Below, in pieces: positions 35,801-43,478 of a stretch of DNA of 64,000 nucleotides. The notes beneath the pieces were generated by a model that was not told where the DNA came from, did not search any database, and saw nothing but the letters and a program-made list of their open reading frames with translations. Source of the stretch: Niastella vici (GTDB taxonomy: Bacteria; Bacteroidota; Bacteroidia; Chitinophagales; Chitinophagaceae); the NCBI RefSeq assembly GCF_002077945.1, contig NZ_LVYD01000051.1:62001-126000 (forward strand), written 5' to 3'. Each line of letters opens with the position of its first letter. Position 1 is the first letter of the stretch. A program made the position numbers and the translations under genes.

Positions 35801-37670
35801 TTCTGAACTTACCTTTTACTTCAATGCTGTCGCTGGTGAGCTTAACATTTTTTAGATCGGCTTTGCTCACCTCGGCATCGAAATTAAACGTAGGTACTTT
35901 TTTGCTGAAATCGACCAACCCGTTGAGCCGGGCAGTTAAATTGGGGTCATTGCTAATGACCTCACCATTAAAGAGGCGTTTGGCAATGGTACCTTTTACC
36001 ACAATGTTCTGGTAGTTATAATCATTTACCTCGAGCGAGCGAATGTTGCCATCGAGTTTGGCATTGAGTGTACTGGCTTTTAGCCCGCGGCCATTTACCG
36101 AACCGGTGAAATTGATCTTTCCCACCTGGGGTGCATCAACAAATTCGCCCAGGGCAAAAGAGCGGGTTTCAATACCCCCGGTGTATATGGTTGGACCATT
36201 ATCGGGGAATTTCATGTTCACGTCGCTCACCACCACGCCCAGTTTGGTTTCTATGGTACCATAGGTAACAAAATCTTTTATAAAGCCGGTGAAGTTACCC
36301 CTGAAGCGGAGGTATTCGAGCTTATCGAGCCGCGGCTGGGTAAATTCTTTCAGGTCAGGAATAATGGTTACGGCATCGCGGTAGGTGGTCCTGAATTCGG
36401 TTGCTTCAAAGTCGATATAGGTTTTATCGAGATTGGTAAGGCTGTTGAGGCGGATGTTACCGTTGAGATAGGTGTCTTTTCCGGCTTCAATGACCAGTTT
36501 GCGGGCGGTCAGGTTCTCAACCGTACCTTTTACTTTACCGGTAATGCGTATTTCTTTTTTCCAGGCCTGCAGTTCCGGGGCAAAATAGGCGATGTCGTCG
36601 CTGTTCAATACGGCGTTGGTAAAATCCCCTTCCATCCGAACCTTATCAACAAAGTCGCTCATATCGTCGAAGGTGGCGTACCGCATGGCGAAGAAATTCT
36701 GCAGGTGGCTGCGGTTGGTTTGAATATCGAGCCGGGCAAATTCCATTGCTTCGGGAAACCATTTAACCCGGGCATTTAACTTTTTAACTACCAGGCCGCT
36801 CCGTTCTTTGGTAGTAAGCTGTAAGCCGGCGGTAATGGTATCCTGTTTGAATGCTACTTTACTGAATATGGCGTTGATCTCGGAAAACTGAATATGGTTA
36901 CCGTCGAAATAGGGATAGGGCTTCCTGTCTGTATAAACATCGTTGTGGAAAGTTCCCTTGTTGAGGGTGAGCTGGTTTACGGCAATATCCCAGTTGCCAA
37001 CATTCCAGCGCAGGTGTTTGGGATCGTTGATGATAGCGGTGGTATCATCTTTAGGCCTTAATGAATCGGGCCGGTTGCCGGTATAGTTGTAAATGGAAAA
37101 ATCGGGCCTGGTGATATCGATGTTGTTGATGTGGGCGATGCGTTTCTGCAGGTTGATCTCGTCGGCATTTACATCCATGGCGCCCATTTGCAAGATCATG
37201 TTCTCCCCGCGCCAGCCATCGAGCTGCTTCAACTTTACATTGCGGAATTCAATTTTATCGAGGTCGAGGTCAATATCGTCCTGTCTTTTTGGTTCCTTTT
37301 TTTTCGGGCTGCTGAAATAGTTGGCCAGGAAGCCGTAGTTCCAGGTGCTGTCGCTGCGTTTTAATTGAATAAGCGCATCTTCCAAACCGATATATTTCAT
37401 CACGATCCGGTCTTTAAGGAAGAACCAGTCGGTGAGGTTGACCTTTACGGAGCCGGCGTACAGGAGGGTGTCGTTGTGCTGGTCGTTCACCAGGGTGCCT
37501 TCGAGCACCATTTTATTAAATAAAGCGAAATCAACGTGTTTGATGCTTACAGTAGCATGCAGGTTTTTGGAAAGTTTGCCTGTGATCTGTTTAACCAGCC
37601 AGTTTTGGACCAGGGAGGTTTGAATGGACAGCCATACCAGTATGATCAGGCCGATCAGAACCAGCAGCAC
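32895..37670 (-). CDS. TamB/AsmA-like translocation and assembly protein
   Basis: A very large (1591-residue) envelope protein with one N-terminal membrane anchor (VLIGLIILVWLSIQT). It is otherwise almost all beta-strand repeats typical of the AsmA/TamB bridge family (lipid transfer between membranes and barrel assembly). The TamB DUF490-like end is around 1080-1560: QLRIVGPPNDLKYLGRLQLHDGEL, the FNFQSLLRKPFKLRENAGNY region, then LPANSPLKDDPDALAILQLIQRDQNELNKQ. The GTG at 37670 puts the anchor at the extreme N-terminus without positive charges. The frame stays open upstream through LRKFWKISRT from a CTG at 37700, which would supply the usual basic start, so initiation is uncertain. Single-gene unit. 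Confidence 0.85.
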   Translation of the reverse strand: MLLVLIGLIILVWLSIQTSLVQNWLVKQITGKLSKNLHATVSIKHVDFALFNKMVLEGTLVNDQHNDTLLYAGSVKVNLTDWFFLKDRIVMKYIGLEDALIQLKRSDSTWNYGFLANYFSSPKKKEPKRQDDIDLDLDKIEFRNVKLKQLDGWRGENMILQMGAMDVNADEINLQKRIAHINNIDITRPDFSIYNYTGNRPDSLRPKDDTTAIINDPKHLRWNVGNWDIAVNQLTLNKGTFHNDVYTDRKPYPYFDGNHIQFSEINAIFSKVAFKQDTITAGLQLTTKERSGLVVKKLNARVKWFPEAMEFARLDIQTNRSHLQNFFAMRYATFDDMSDFVDKVRMEGDFTNAVLNSDDIAYFAPELQAWKKEIRITGKVKGTVENLTARKLVIEAGKDTYLNGNIRLNSLTNLDKTYIDFEATEFRTTYRDAVTIIPDLKEFTQPRLDKLEYLRFRGNFTGFIKDFVTYGTIETKLGVVVSDVNMKFPDNGPTIYTGGIETRSFALGEFVDAPQVGKINFTGSVNGRGLKASTLNAKLDGNIRSLEVNDYNYQNIVVKGTIAKRLFNGEVISNDPNLTARLNGLVDFSKKVPTFNFDAEVSKADLKNVKLTSDSIEVKGKFRMNFTGNSIDNFLGTARIYETSILRNSKPLSFDSLSIESKAMGNNKVITVVSNEFDGALVGEFSIRDLPDAVRTFLNKYYPSYIKPSKKELKNENFSFVFTTKKVDEYMSFIDKNLSGFNYSTITGRINSRENLLDLNAEVPQFNYKNIHFYNVNLKGTGTLDTLSLTSSIADVFINDSLHFPGTDLRVRSANDMSLVQLKTAANQTLNSADLFARVQTMPSGVRITFNESNFDLNGKNWTIEKNGELVLSKELISADGVKIYNGQQEILVTTHPSDEGTTNDIKVELTKVNIGDFAPYVVSDNRLEGLLTANVDIIDPFGKMIVDMKGEAEQFRLDNDSIGRLQLNAGYSKRTGKVNFGTLSDNEKYNFDLNGSYDLSDTANTAPLDITSNFRDTKIKLLDKYLSDVFTDLNGYATGQLRIVGPPNDLKYLGRLQLHDGELRVIYTNVLYKIPSAVFDFKDGAIDFGSFAFKDEFGNTGHITKGILKHQAFDNLYFDFAFNTNKLQVLNTPSTSKDVFYGTMFAKANATFRGPLEDMRLDVHGEPADSSSLYIRSQTGRESGEASFVIWKKYGSEMKAVRSSEESNLRVSLDVNANNYAKMYVIIDELTGDIIQAVGHGNLKMETGTDGNFSLTGRYEIDRGNYNFNFQSLLRKPFKLRENAGNYIQWRGDPYDATIDIDAEYEADDVRFSDLATTAVTSANDNVRKYRGKVIVVAMLTDKLMKPDIKFQIELPANSPLKDDPDALAILQLIQRDQNELNKQVAFLIVFNSFGPMSTSSQGNIGNIAISGVVVNSISGVLSSALSKQFSSIFQKLFNDKSIKVNFNAQLYNGSNLVDGINNNKLNIDRTNLNFNIGKSFLNERLTFTFGSAVDFGLSAQQVQATKNLQFLPDISADWKIRQDGKLVLTFFYRDSYNYLSGIGARQNRSGASISYRRDFERLSDLWRADRKKKLKPIIDTTSRADTGSN

Positions 37671-38101
37671 GGTCCGGGATATTTTCCAAAACTTTCTCAG
37701 GGTTGGAGCGTATTAATTGTAAAAGTAATAAAACCGTTTCCTAATTGGCGCAAAATCAATACCAGGACATTGTTTTTGGACAACTTTTCAGTGCCCTTAA
37801 CATATATAGAAACGTTTAATGCGCCTGTCGCTGTATAGTACATACGTAAAAAGGATGTGAAGGTTGGTTATTTCATTGGTTTTTAACGAATAATTTGTGT
37901 AAATGGTTCAAAAAAGGTAAACGGGGTAATTGCGTTCTATCGGTTGGGGGTGAACTTGTAAATGAGGAGGTGAAGTTACTCAAAAGGGGGCTTGAATCCT
38001 AATGGGGTGAGTGGGTAAATTGCCGGTTGGTTGGCGAATGAATCAGCAAATCCCCCGAATTCGGGGGATTTAAACCTGTCGAATTCGATAGGTTTAAAAG
38101 C
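37671..38101. other. Gap with three 20-bp units and tandem palindromes
   Basis: The 431-bp region upstream of the TamB-like gene and downstream of the DinB gene contains three to four 20-base units, each opening GG(A/G)GG (37946-37965, 37966-37985, 37986-38005, and a weaker one at 38006). Two adjacent palindromes follow at 38048-38098. No coding frame is supported. Confidence 0.5.
38048..38098 (-). terminator. Two tandem palindromes centred on GAATTC, probable terminator
   Basis: Palindrome 1 (38048-38071) is a perfect 24-base inverted repeat with arms AAATCCCCC/GGGGGATTT. Palindrome 2 (38069-38098) has arms TTTAAACCT/AGGTTTAAA and one imperfect pair. Both centre on GAATTC and share bases. 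They sit 4-50 bp after the stop of the DinB-fold gene, so termination on the minus strand is the likely role. Confidence 0.65.
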
Positions 38102-38653
38102 CTACTCCTTCTTCGCCGGGTCCTTTATACCCTCACTTTTGTTATAGGCTTCCGATCTTCCTTTTTCGATCGACAGGCTTTGCCACCCGTTGTCTTTGAT
38201 TATTTTGCCTATGTACAGGATCTGCCCAACGTGATAGGGATAATGCGCCAGCTGCCGGTTAATGGCATCTATGACCAGTAGCGGTTCTTCCCTGATATAA
38301 ATGGTTTTCAACAGGTCATTTTCAGTAAGCGCGGTGAGCGCGTTTAAAAAACAACTCCAGCCTTTTTCCCACAGATCGAACAATTGCTGTTTGGAATAGT
38401 TGTGCACTTCAAACTCTTCATCACGATTCCGCCATGATTTTTCGCCGTCTTCAGTAAGGAAGTTGGTCCAGCGGCTGAGCATATTTCCCGAAATATGTTG
38501 AACGATGACGGCAATGCTGTTTGAGGCTTCGTTGGGTTTGAGATGCAGATCGGCATCTGTTAACTGTTCGAATGTTTTTTCGCCCAAACCTTTATAGTAG
38601 CGCAACCGCCTGATGGCCGTTTGCAGGTATTCGGTGCCTAATGAGTTTGACAT
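38102..38653 (-). CDS. DinB-superfamily protein (DUF1572)
   Basis: A 183-residue four-helix-bundle protein. The metal-ligand His pattern of DinB-like proteins is visible: VIVQHISGNMLSRW (first His near residue 53) and RQLAHYPYHVGQILYIGKI (two His near 137 and 141). NFLTEDGEKSWRNRDEEF between them is characteristic of DUF1572. Relatives act as thiol-dependent S-transferases (BstA/YfiT type) or are uncharacterised. It begins 46 bp after the gamma-glutamyltransferase stop on the same strand, so it may share that transcript; the link to glutathione-like thiols is suggestive only. Confidence 0.85.
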   Translation of the reverse strand: MSNSLGTEYLQTAIRRLRYYKGLGEKTFEQLTDADLHLKPNEASNSIAVIVQHISGNMLSRWTNFLTEDGEKSWRNRDEEFEVHNYSKQQLFDLWEKGWSCFLNALTALTENDLLKTIYIREEPLLVIDAINRQLAHYPYHVGQILYIGKIIKDNGWQSLSIEKGRSEAYNKSEGIKDPAKKE

Positions 38654-38699
38654 GGCTAAAATTTATTGCAATTTACAAAAATGGAGAAGCGCCGGGGAA

Positions 38700-40412
38700 T
38701 CAATACCCCGCCGCTGAATCATTGCCGCGTTTATCGGCCACCGCTTCAATGGCGCCATTGGGGTCAATACGTATCACCTCGGTACGGCCAATGGAACCGC
38801 GCTGGGTAACCTTATACCCCATTTGCGTCAACTGTTGTCTTACTTCCTGCGGAAATTCTGCTTCAACATATATTTCATCGGGCAGCCATTGATGATGGAA
38901 TTTGGGTTTATTCACTGCATCTTCGGTGCTCATGTCAAATTCCAGCATATTAACAAGGGTTTGAAATACCGAAGTGGTTATGGTGGTGCCACCCGGTGTG
39001 CCTGCCACCAGGAACGGCTTGTTATTTTTTAAAACAATGGTTGGTGTCATGGAGCTAAGCATGCGTTTGCCCGGTGCAATAGCATTGGCATCGGCGCCAA
39101 CGGCGCCATACATATTGGGTACGCCCGGTTTAATGCTGAAGTCATCCATTTCATTATTCAATAAAAAACCGGCGCCGCCCACTACGGTTTTGCTGCCGTA
39201 CCAGCCATTTAGGGTAGTGGTTACCGATACGGCATTGCCGCTTTTGTCGTACACACTGAAATGCGTTGTTTCTTCACTTTCGGCAATAATACCGGCCTGA
39301 ATGGTTTGGCTGCTGCCTGCGGTTTGTGTTGAATAATCTTTCATTCTTTCCTGCGCATAGGCTTTGCTGGTTAATTTTTTTACCGGCACTTTATAGAAAT
39401 CGGCATCACCGAGGTATTTGGCGCGGTCGGCATAGGCGCGGCGTTCTATTTCGGTCATTAACTGCACTGATTGCGTTGTTTGAAACCCATATTTTTTTAT
39501 GGGGTATTCTTCTATCATGTGCATCATCTGTGGCAATAAAACACCACCGCTGCTGGGCAGCGGCATCGTAATTATTTTAAATGTTTTGTAATCGAACACA
39601 ACTGGCTGCCGCTCTTTGGCTTCGTAGTTTTTCAGGTCTTCATAGCTGATAATACCACGGGCTCTTTTCATTTCTTCCACGATCAGTTTTGCGGTTTCTC
39701 CTTCGTAAAAACCGGCTTTGCCTTTGTCGCGAATGCGTTTCAATGTATTGGCCAGGTCCTTTTGAATCAGTGTATCTCCGGCCTTCCAGTCGCCGGGTTT
39801 TACAAAAACAGGGGTAACGGTATTATATTTTATAAAAACATCCCTGGAATGGTTCAGGCTATTGGCTTCCGATTCGCCAATAACAAAACCTTTTTCAGCC
39901 AGGTCAATAGCAGGTTGAATTAATTTTTTAAAAGGAAGGCGGGCATATTTCATACAATCGAATAAACCGGCAATGGTGCCGGGCACCCCTGCTGCAAGGT
40001 GACCATTCTGGCTTAATTCGGTTTGGGCGTTGCCCTGGCCATCGAGGTACATATCACGGTAAGCCGTAGCCGGGGCCTTTTCGCGGTAATCGATCGTAAT
40101 GTTTGAACCGTTCGCCAGCCTGATAACCGTAAAGCCGCCACCACCGATGTTTCCTGCACCCGGATACACTACCGCCAGCGCCAGCTGGGTGGCAATAGCA
40201 GCATCTATGGCGTTACCTCCCTGTTTCATAATGGCAATACCGGTTTCACTGGCCAGCGAATGAGCCGAAACCACGGCGCCATTTGAACCGGTCGCCTTTT
40301 TTTGTATAGTGTATTCATAGGGGTTAAATGGAAGAGAAGTGGCAGAACGCTGACCAAAACATGCGGTGCACAGCAGCACTAACGGGAATGAATAAAAAAA
40401 GAATGATCTCAT
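38700..40412 (-). CDS. ggt: Gamma-glutamyltransferase (gamma-glutamyltranspeptidase)
   Basis: Periplasmic N-terminal nucleophile hydrolase that removes or transfers gamma-glutamyl groups from glutathione and related peptides. 570 residues with signal peptide FFFYSFPLVLLCTACFG. It is made as a proenzyme and cleaved before the nucleophile Thr382 in EETTHFSVYDKSG. Other family marks: GGNAIDAAIATQLALAVVYP (65-84), GNIGGGGF (88-94), DYREKAPA (108-115), and LNNEMDDFS, with the SSMTPTIVL motif (oxyanion Ser pair and glutamate contacts). DUF1572/DinB follows in the same direction. Confidence 0.94.
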   Translation of the reverse strand: MRSFFFYSFPLVLLCTACFGQRSATSLPFNPYEYTIQKKATGSNGAVVSAHSLASETGIAIMKQGGNAIDAAIATQLALAVVYPGAGNIGGGGFTVIRLANGSNITIDYREKAPATAYRDMYLDGQGNAQTELSQNGHLAAGVPGTIAGLFDCMKYARLPFKKLIQPAIDLAEKGFVIGESEANSLNHSRDVFIKYNTVTPVFVKPGDWKAGDTLIQKDLANTLKRIRDKGKAGFYEGETAKLIVEEMKRARGIISYEDLKNYEAKERQPVVFDYKTFKIITMPLPSSGGVLLPQMMHMIEEYPIKKYGFQTTQSVQLMTEIERRAYADRAKYLGDADFYKVPVKKLTSKAYAQERMKDYSTQTAGSSQTIQAGIIAESEETTHFSVYDKSGNAVSVTTTLNGWYGSKTVVGGAGFLLNNEMDDFSIKPGVPNMYGAVGADANAIAPGKRMLSSMTPTIVLKNNKPFLVAGTPGGTTITTSVFQTLVNMLEFDMSTEDAVNKPKFHHQWLPDEIYVEAEFPQEVRQQLTQMGYKVTQRGSIGRTEVIRIDPNGAIEAVADKRGNDSAAGY

Positions 40413-40865
40413 ATGAAAGAATAGATTGAGTAGCTAAAATTAATGAACCAAAATTAGCTGGCGGTTTTTTTTATAATTGAATGAAATGTTCTAATTTTAG
40501 AATTAACAAAAACTGTTTACGGGGACCAAACCACATGAGCTTATGAGGAAACGCCATTTTTCACAGCGTATAGTACACTTCTATTCATATCATTTCCCAT
40601 ATGTTTTGCGGTTTTATGCATTCTCCTTGTTGATCAGCAGGTTTAAACATATTTTCAACCCATATATTTACGCAGACATTTCCACTAACAACTTGCCCGG
40701 CAGGTAGTGGCCGCTGCCAGGTTAACCATGTTCACTGGCGCGAATTTTATTTGCGTTTTTAATAAAGACTTAGTGGTCACATGAGAAAATAAAAGCATTT
40801 CACCCCGGTGAGGTGCTTTTTTCATTTTCAACGATTTAATTACTTTCACGGTACATTTTTTAATT
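40413..40865. other. Divergent gap with an orphan hairpin
   Basis: The 453-bp gap between ggt and the M14 peptidase. Apart from the strong hairpin at 40791-40823 I see no gene. A 73-codon minus-strand frame at 40685-40906 overlaps the peptidase start and is not credible. A TTTATTTG at about 40748-40755 could serve as a -7 element for a short RNA ending at the hairpin. Confidence 0.4.
40791..40823. terminator. Terminator-like hairpin with no gene before it
   Basis: Arms AAAAGCATTTCACC (40797-40800 region onwards) and GGTGAGGTGCTTTT can pair over 14 positions with two G-U pairs, and TTTTTTC follows. It lies about 45 bp upstream of the M14 peptidase ATG and downstream of nothing on the + strand, so it may be a leader attenuator or end a small RNA. 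Confidence 0.55.
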
Positions 40866-43397
40866 ATGAAGAAAGTCCCTGGTGGCGTAGCCTTGTTGTT
40901 ATTCATCTCCAGCCTGGCATTGGCACAGGTAAAATCACCCGATCAGTTCCTGGGATATAAATTGGGTACCCGGTATACTCCCCACTATAATATAGTCAAT
41001 TATTGTAAACAGGTGGCCGAAGCGGCGCCCGGCATGGTAAAGCTGGAACAATATGGCGCCACCAATGAAGGCCGTCCGCTGTTACTGTTAATGGTTACTT
41101 CGCCCACCAACATGGCGCGCCTGGAGGCCATCAGGCTAAATAACCTGCATTTGGCCGGCATGACAGACGATAAAACGGCGCCCGATGAAAAAGGCCCGGC
41201 CATTGTGTGGTTAAGCTATAATGTGCATGGCAATGAAACCTCTTCCTCTGAAGCGGCCATGCTAACCCTGTATGAACTGGTAAATCCTTCTAACACAAAA
41301 ACAAAAGATTGGTTGCAAAATACGGTCGTTATTATTGACCCCTGCATTAACCCCGATGGCCGCGACCGGTATGTGAACTGGTTTAATTCGGTGGTAGGCA
41401 TTCAACCCAATCCGCAGCCTTTTACCAGGGAGCATTCAGAACCCTGGCCGGGCGGCAGACCCAATCATTATTATTTTGACCTGAACCGCGACTGGGCCTG
41501 GCAAACACAGGTTGAAACGCAGCAACGTGTTGAGCAATACAACCGGTGGTTACCGCAGGTACATGTTGATTACCACGAACAGTATTATAACAATCCCTAT
41601 TATTTTGCGCCGGCAGCCGAACCTTACCACGAAGTGATCACCACCTGGCAGCGCGAATTCCAGACCATCATTGGCCGGAACAATGCAAAATATTTTGATC
41701 AGAACGGATGGCTGTTCTTCACCAAAGAACGGTTCGATCTGTTCTATCCCAGCTATGGCGATACCTATCCTTTGTACAAAGGCGCTATTGGTATGACGTA
41801 TGAACAGGGCGGACATAGTCGCGGAGGCGCGGCCGTCATTAATCATGATGGCGATACGCTTACCTTGTGGGACCGGCTTTATCACCATTTCACCACCGGC
41901 ATGAGCACCATTGAGGCCACTGCGCAAAATGCGACAAAGCTGGTGCAGGAATTTAAAAAGTATTACGATAAAGCGCGTACTGCGCCGCCCGGGGAATTCA
42001 AGGCCTATGTTATAAAAGCCGATGAAGGAAAAAAGATTTCCCGGTTAAAACAATTGCTCGACCGCAATGCGATCAAATGGTTCGATGCAGAAGAAACCAG
42101 TTATACAGGCATCAATTATTTTACCGGCAAAGCAGAAACGATTAAAGCAAACGATCACGATGTAGTTATTAATGCCAATCAGCCCAATGCAAACCTGTTA
42201 AAAGTATTGTTTGAAAGGAACTCCCGCCTCAGCGATTCGGTAACGTACGATATCACGGCCTGGTCGGTGCCCTTTGTATATGGCCTCACTACCTATGGTA
42301 TAAGCAATTATGTAAAGAGCGGCCTCAATACGAAAGCAAAGAGCCTTTCAGGTATAACAACACAGAGTGCCCCTGTTGCCTGGATCGTACGTTGGAATGG
42401 ATTAAACAGTGTTCAGTTCCTCAGCGCTATATTGCAAAAGAAAGTAAAGGTGCGGTATGCCGAGCAACCATTTAAAGCGAATGGAAATGATTTTGATAAG
42501 GGAACGCTCATCATAACACGTACAAGCAACCAATCGCTTGGCACATCCCTGGCCGGCATTATCAGCGATGCGGCCCGCGGAGCAGAAATAGATTTTACCG
42601 AAGTTTCTTCTTCCTTTGTTGATAAAGGATTTGATTTTGGATCAGAAAAAGTACATGTCATGAAGGCGCCTAAGGTCGGATTGCTGGCCGGCGATGGCGT
42701 ATCCTCACTGGGAATGGGCGAAGTGTGGCATTTTTTTGATAAGCAGATCGGTTACCCCCTGAATGTTATCTGGGCAAATGATCTTTCCAAAAACAGCCTG
42801 CGCGAGCTCGATGTGCTCATTTTGCCCGATGGCAACTACAAGTTTCTGGCAGACCGTCTCATGAATGATGCGTTAAAAGATTGGGTTACCAACGGTGGCC
42901 GCCTGATTGCCCTGGAAAGCGCCGTGGCGCAACTGGCTGTGTCTGATTGGGGCATCAAGATCAAAAAAAGTGACGATGACAAGGATAAACCCGATGACAA
43001 AAAAGAAGATTACGGCTTGCTGCGCCGCTATGAGAACCGGGAGCGGGATTTTATACCCGGGGCCAATCCCGGCTCTATATTTAAAGTAGAGCTCGATAAT
43101 TCGCACCCGCTCGCATTTGGGTACGACGATGCTTATTATACCCTCAAACAGGACAATACCATTTACGATTTCTTTAAAGATATGGGCTGGAATGTAGGCG
43201 TGATCAAAAAAGACAACCAGGTAGCGGGTTTTGTTGGCTCAAAGCTGAAAGATAAACTGAAAGACGGCCTTTTGTTTGGCGTACAGGATATGGGGCAGGG
43301 GAGTGTTGTTTACCTGGCCGATGACCCGCTGTTCAGAAGTTTTTGGGAAAATGGCAAACTGCTGTTCAGTAATGCGGTGTTTATGGTAGGGCAGTAG
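40866..43397 (+). CDS. Secreted M14-family zinc metallocarboxypeptidase with GATase-like C-terminal domain
   Basis: An 843-residue exported peptidase. Signal peptide to AQ at 20-21 (GGVALLLFISSLALA). The zinc site is NVHGNETSSSEA (His121, Glu124) with a third His in QVHVDYHEQ (about 233-237). INPDGRDRYVNW (161-172) and DLNRDWAW are typical substrate-side motifs of the M14 branch. The C-terminal part (about 600-720) reads KVGLLAGDGVSSLGMGEVW ... DVLILPDGNY ... WVTNGGRLIALES, a class I amidotransferase/flavodoxin-like fold without its Cys. First gene of a + strand run with PIG-L and a symporter; probably hydrolyses peptidoglycan or dietary peptides in the periplasm. Confidence 0.88.
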   Translation: MKKVPGGVALLLFISSLALAQVKSPDQFLGYKLGTRYTPHYNIVNYCKQVAEAAPGMVKLEQYGATNEGRPLLLLMVTSPTNMARLEAIRLNNLHLAGMTDDKTAPDEKGPAIVWLSYNVHGNETSSSEAAMLTLYELVNPSNTKTKDWLQNTVVIIDPCINPDGRDRYVNWFNSVVGIQPNPQPFTREHSEPWPGGRPNHYYFDLNRDWAWQTQVETQQRVEQYNRWLPQVHVDYHEQYYNNPYYFAPAAEPYHEVITTWQREFQTIIGRNNAKYFDQNGWLFFTKERFDLFYPSYGDTYPLYKGAIGMTYEQGGHSRGGAAVINHDGDTLTLWDRLYHHFTTGMSTIEATAQNATKLVQEFKKYYDKARTAPPGEFKAYVIKADEGKKISRLKQLLDRNAIKWFDAEETSYTGINYFTGKAETIKANDHDVVINANQPNANLLKVLFERNSRLSDSVTYDITAWSVPFVYGLTTYGISNYVKSGLNTKAKSLSGITTQSAPVAWIVRWNGLNSVQFLSAILQKKVKVRYAEQPFKANGNDFDKGTLIITRTSNQSLGTSLAGIISDAARGAEIDFTEVSSSFVDKGFDFGSEKVHVMKAPKVGLLAGDGVSSLGMGEVWHFFDKQIGYPLNVIWANDLSKNSLRELDVLILPDGNYKFLADRLMNDALKDWVTNGGRLIALESAVAQLAVSDWGIKIKKSDDDKDKPDDKKEDYGLLRRYENRERDFIPGANPGSIFKVELDNSHPLAFGYDDAYYTLKQDNTIYDFFKDMGWNVGVIKKDNQVAGFVGSKLKDKLKDGLLFGVQDMGQGSVVYLADDPLFRSFWENGKLLFSNAVFMVGQ

Positions 43398-43478
43398 GTT
43401 GTTAAAATTTACCAGCGGATTGGCACACTGCCCTGCATTGTGTTATTTTGCCCCCGGTTTCAGCTCAAAACTTATAGA

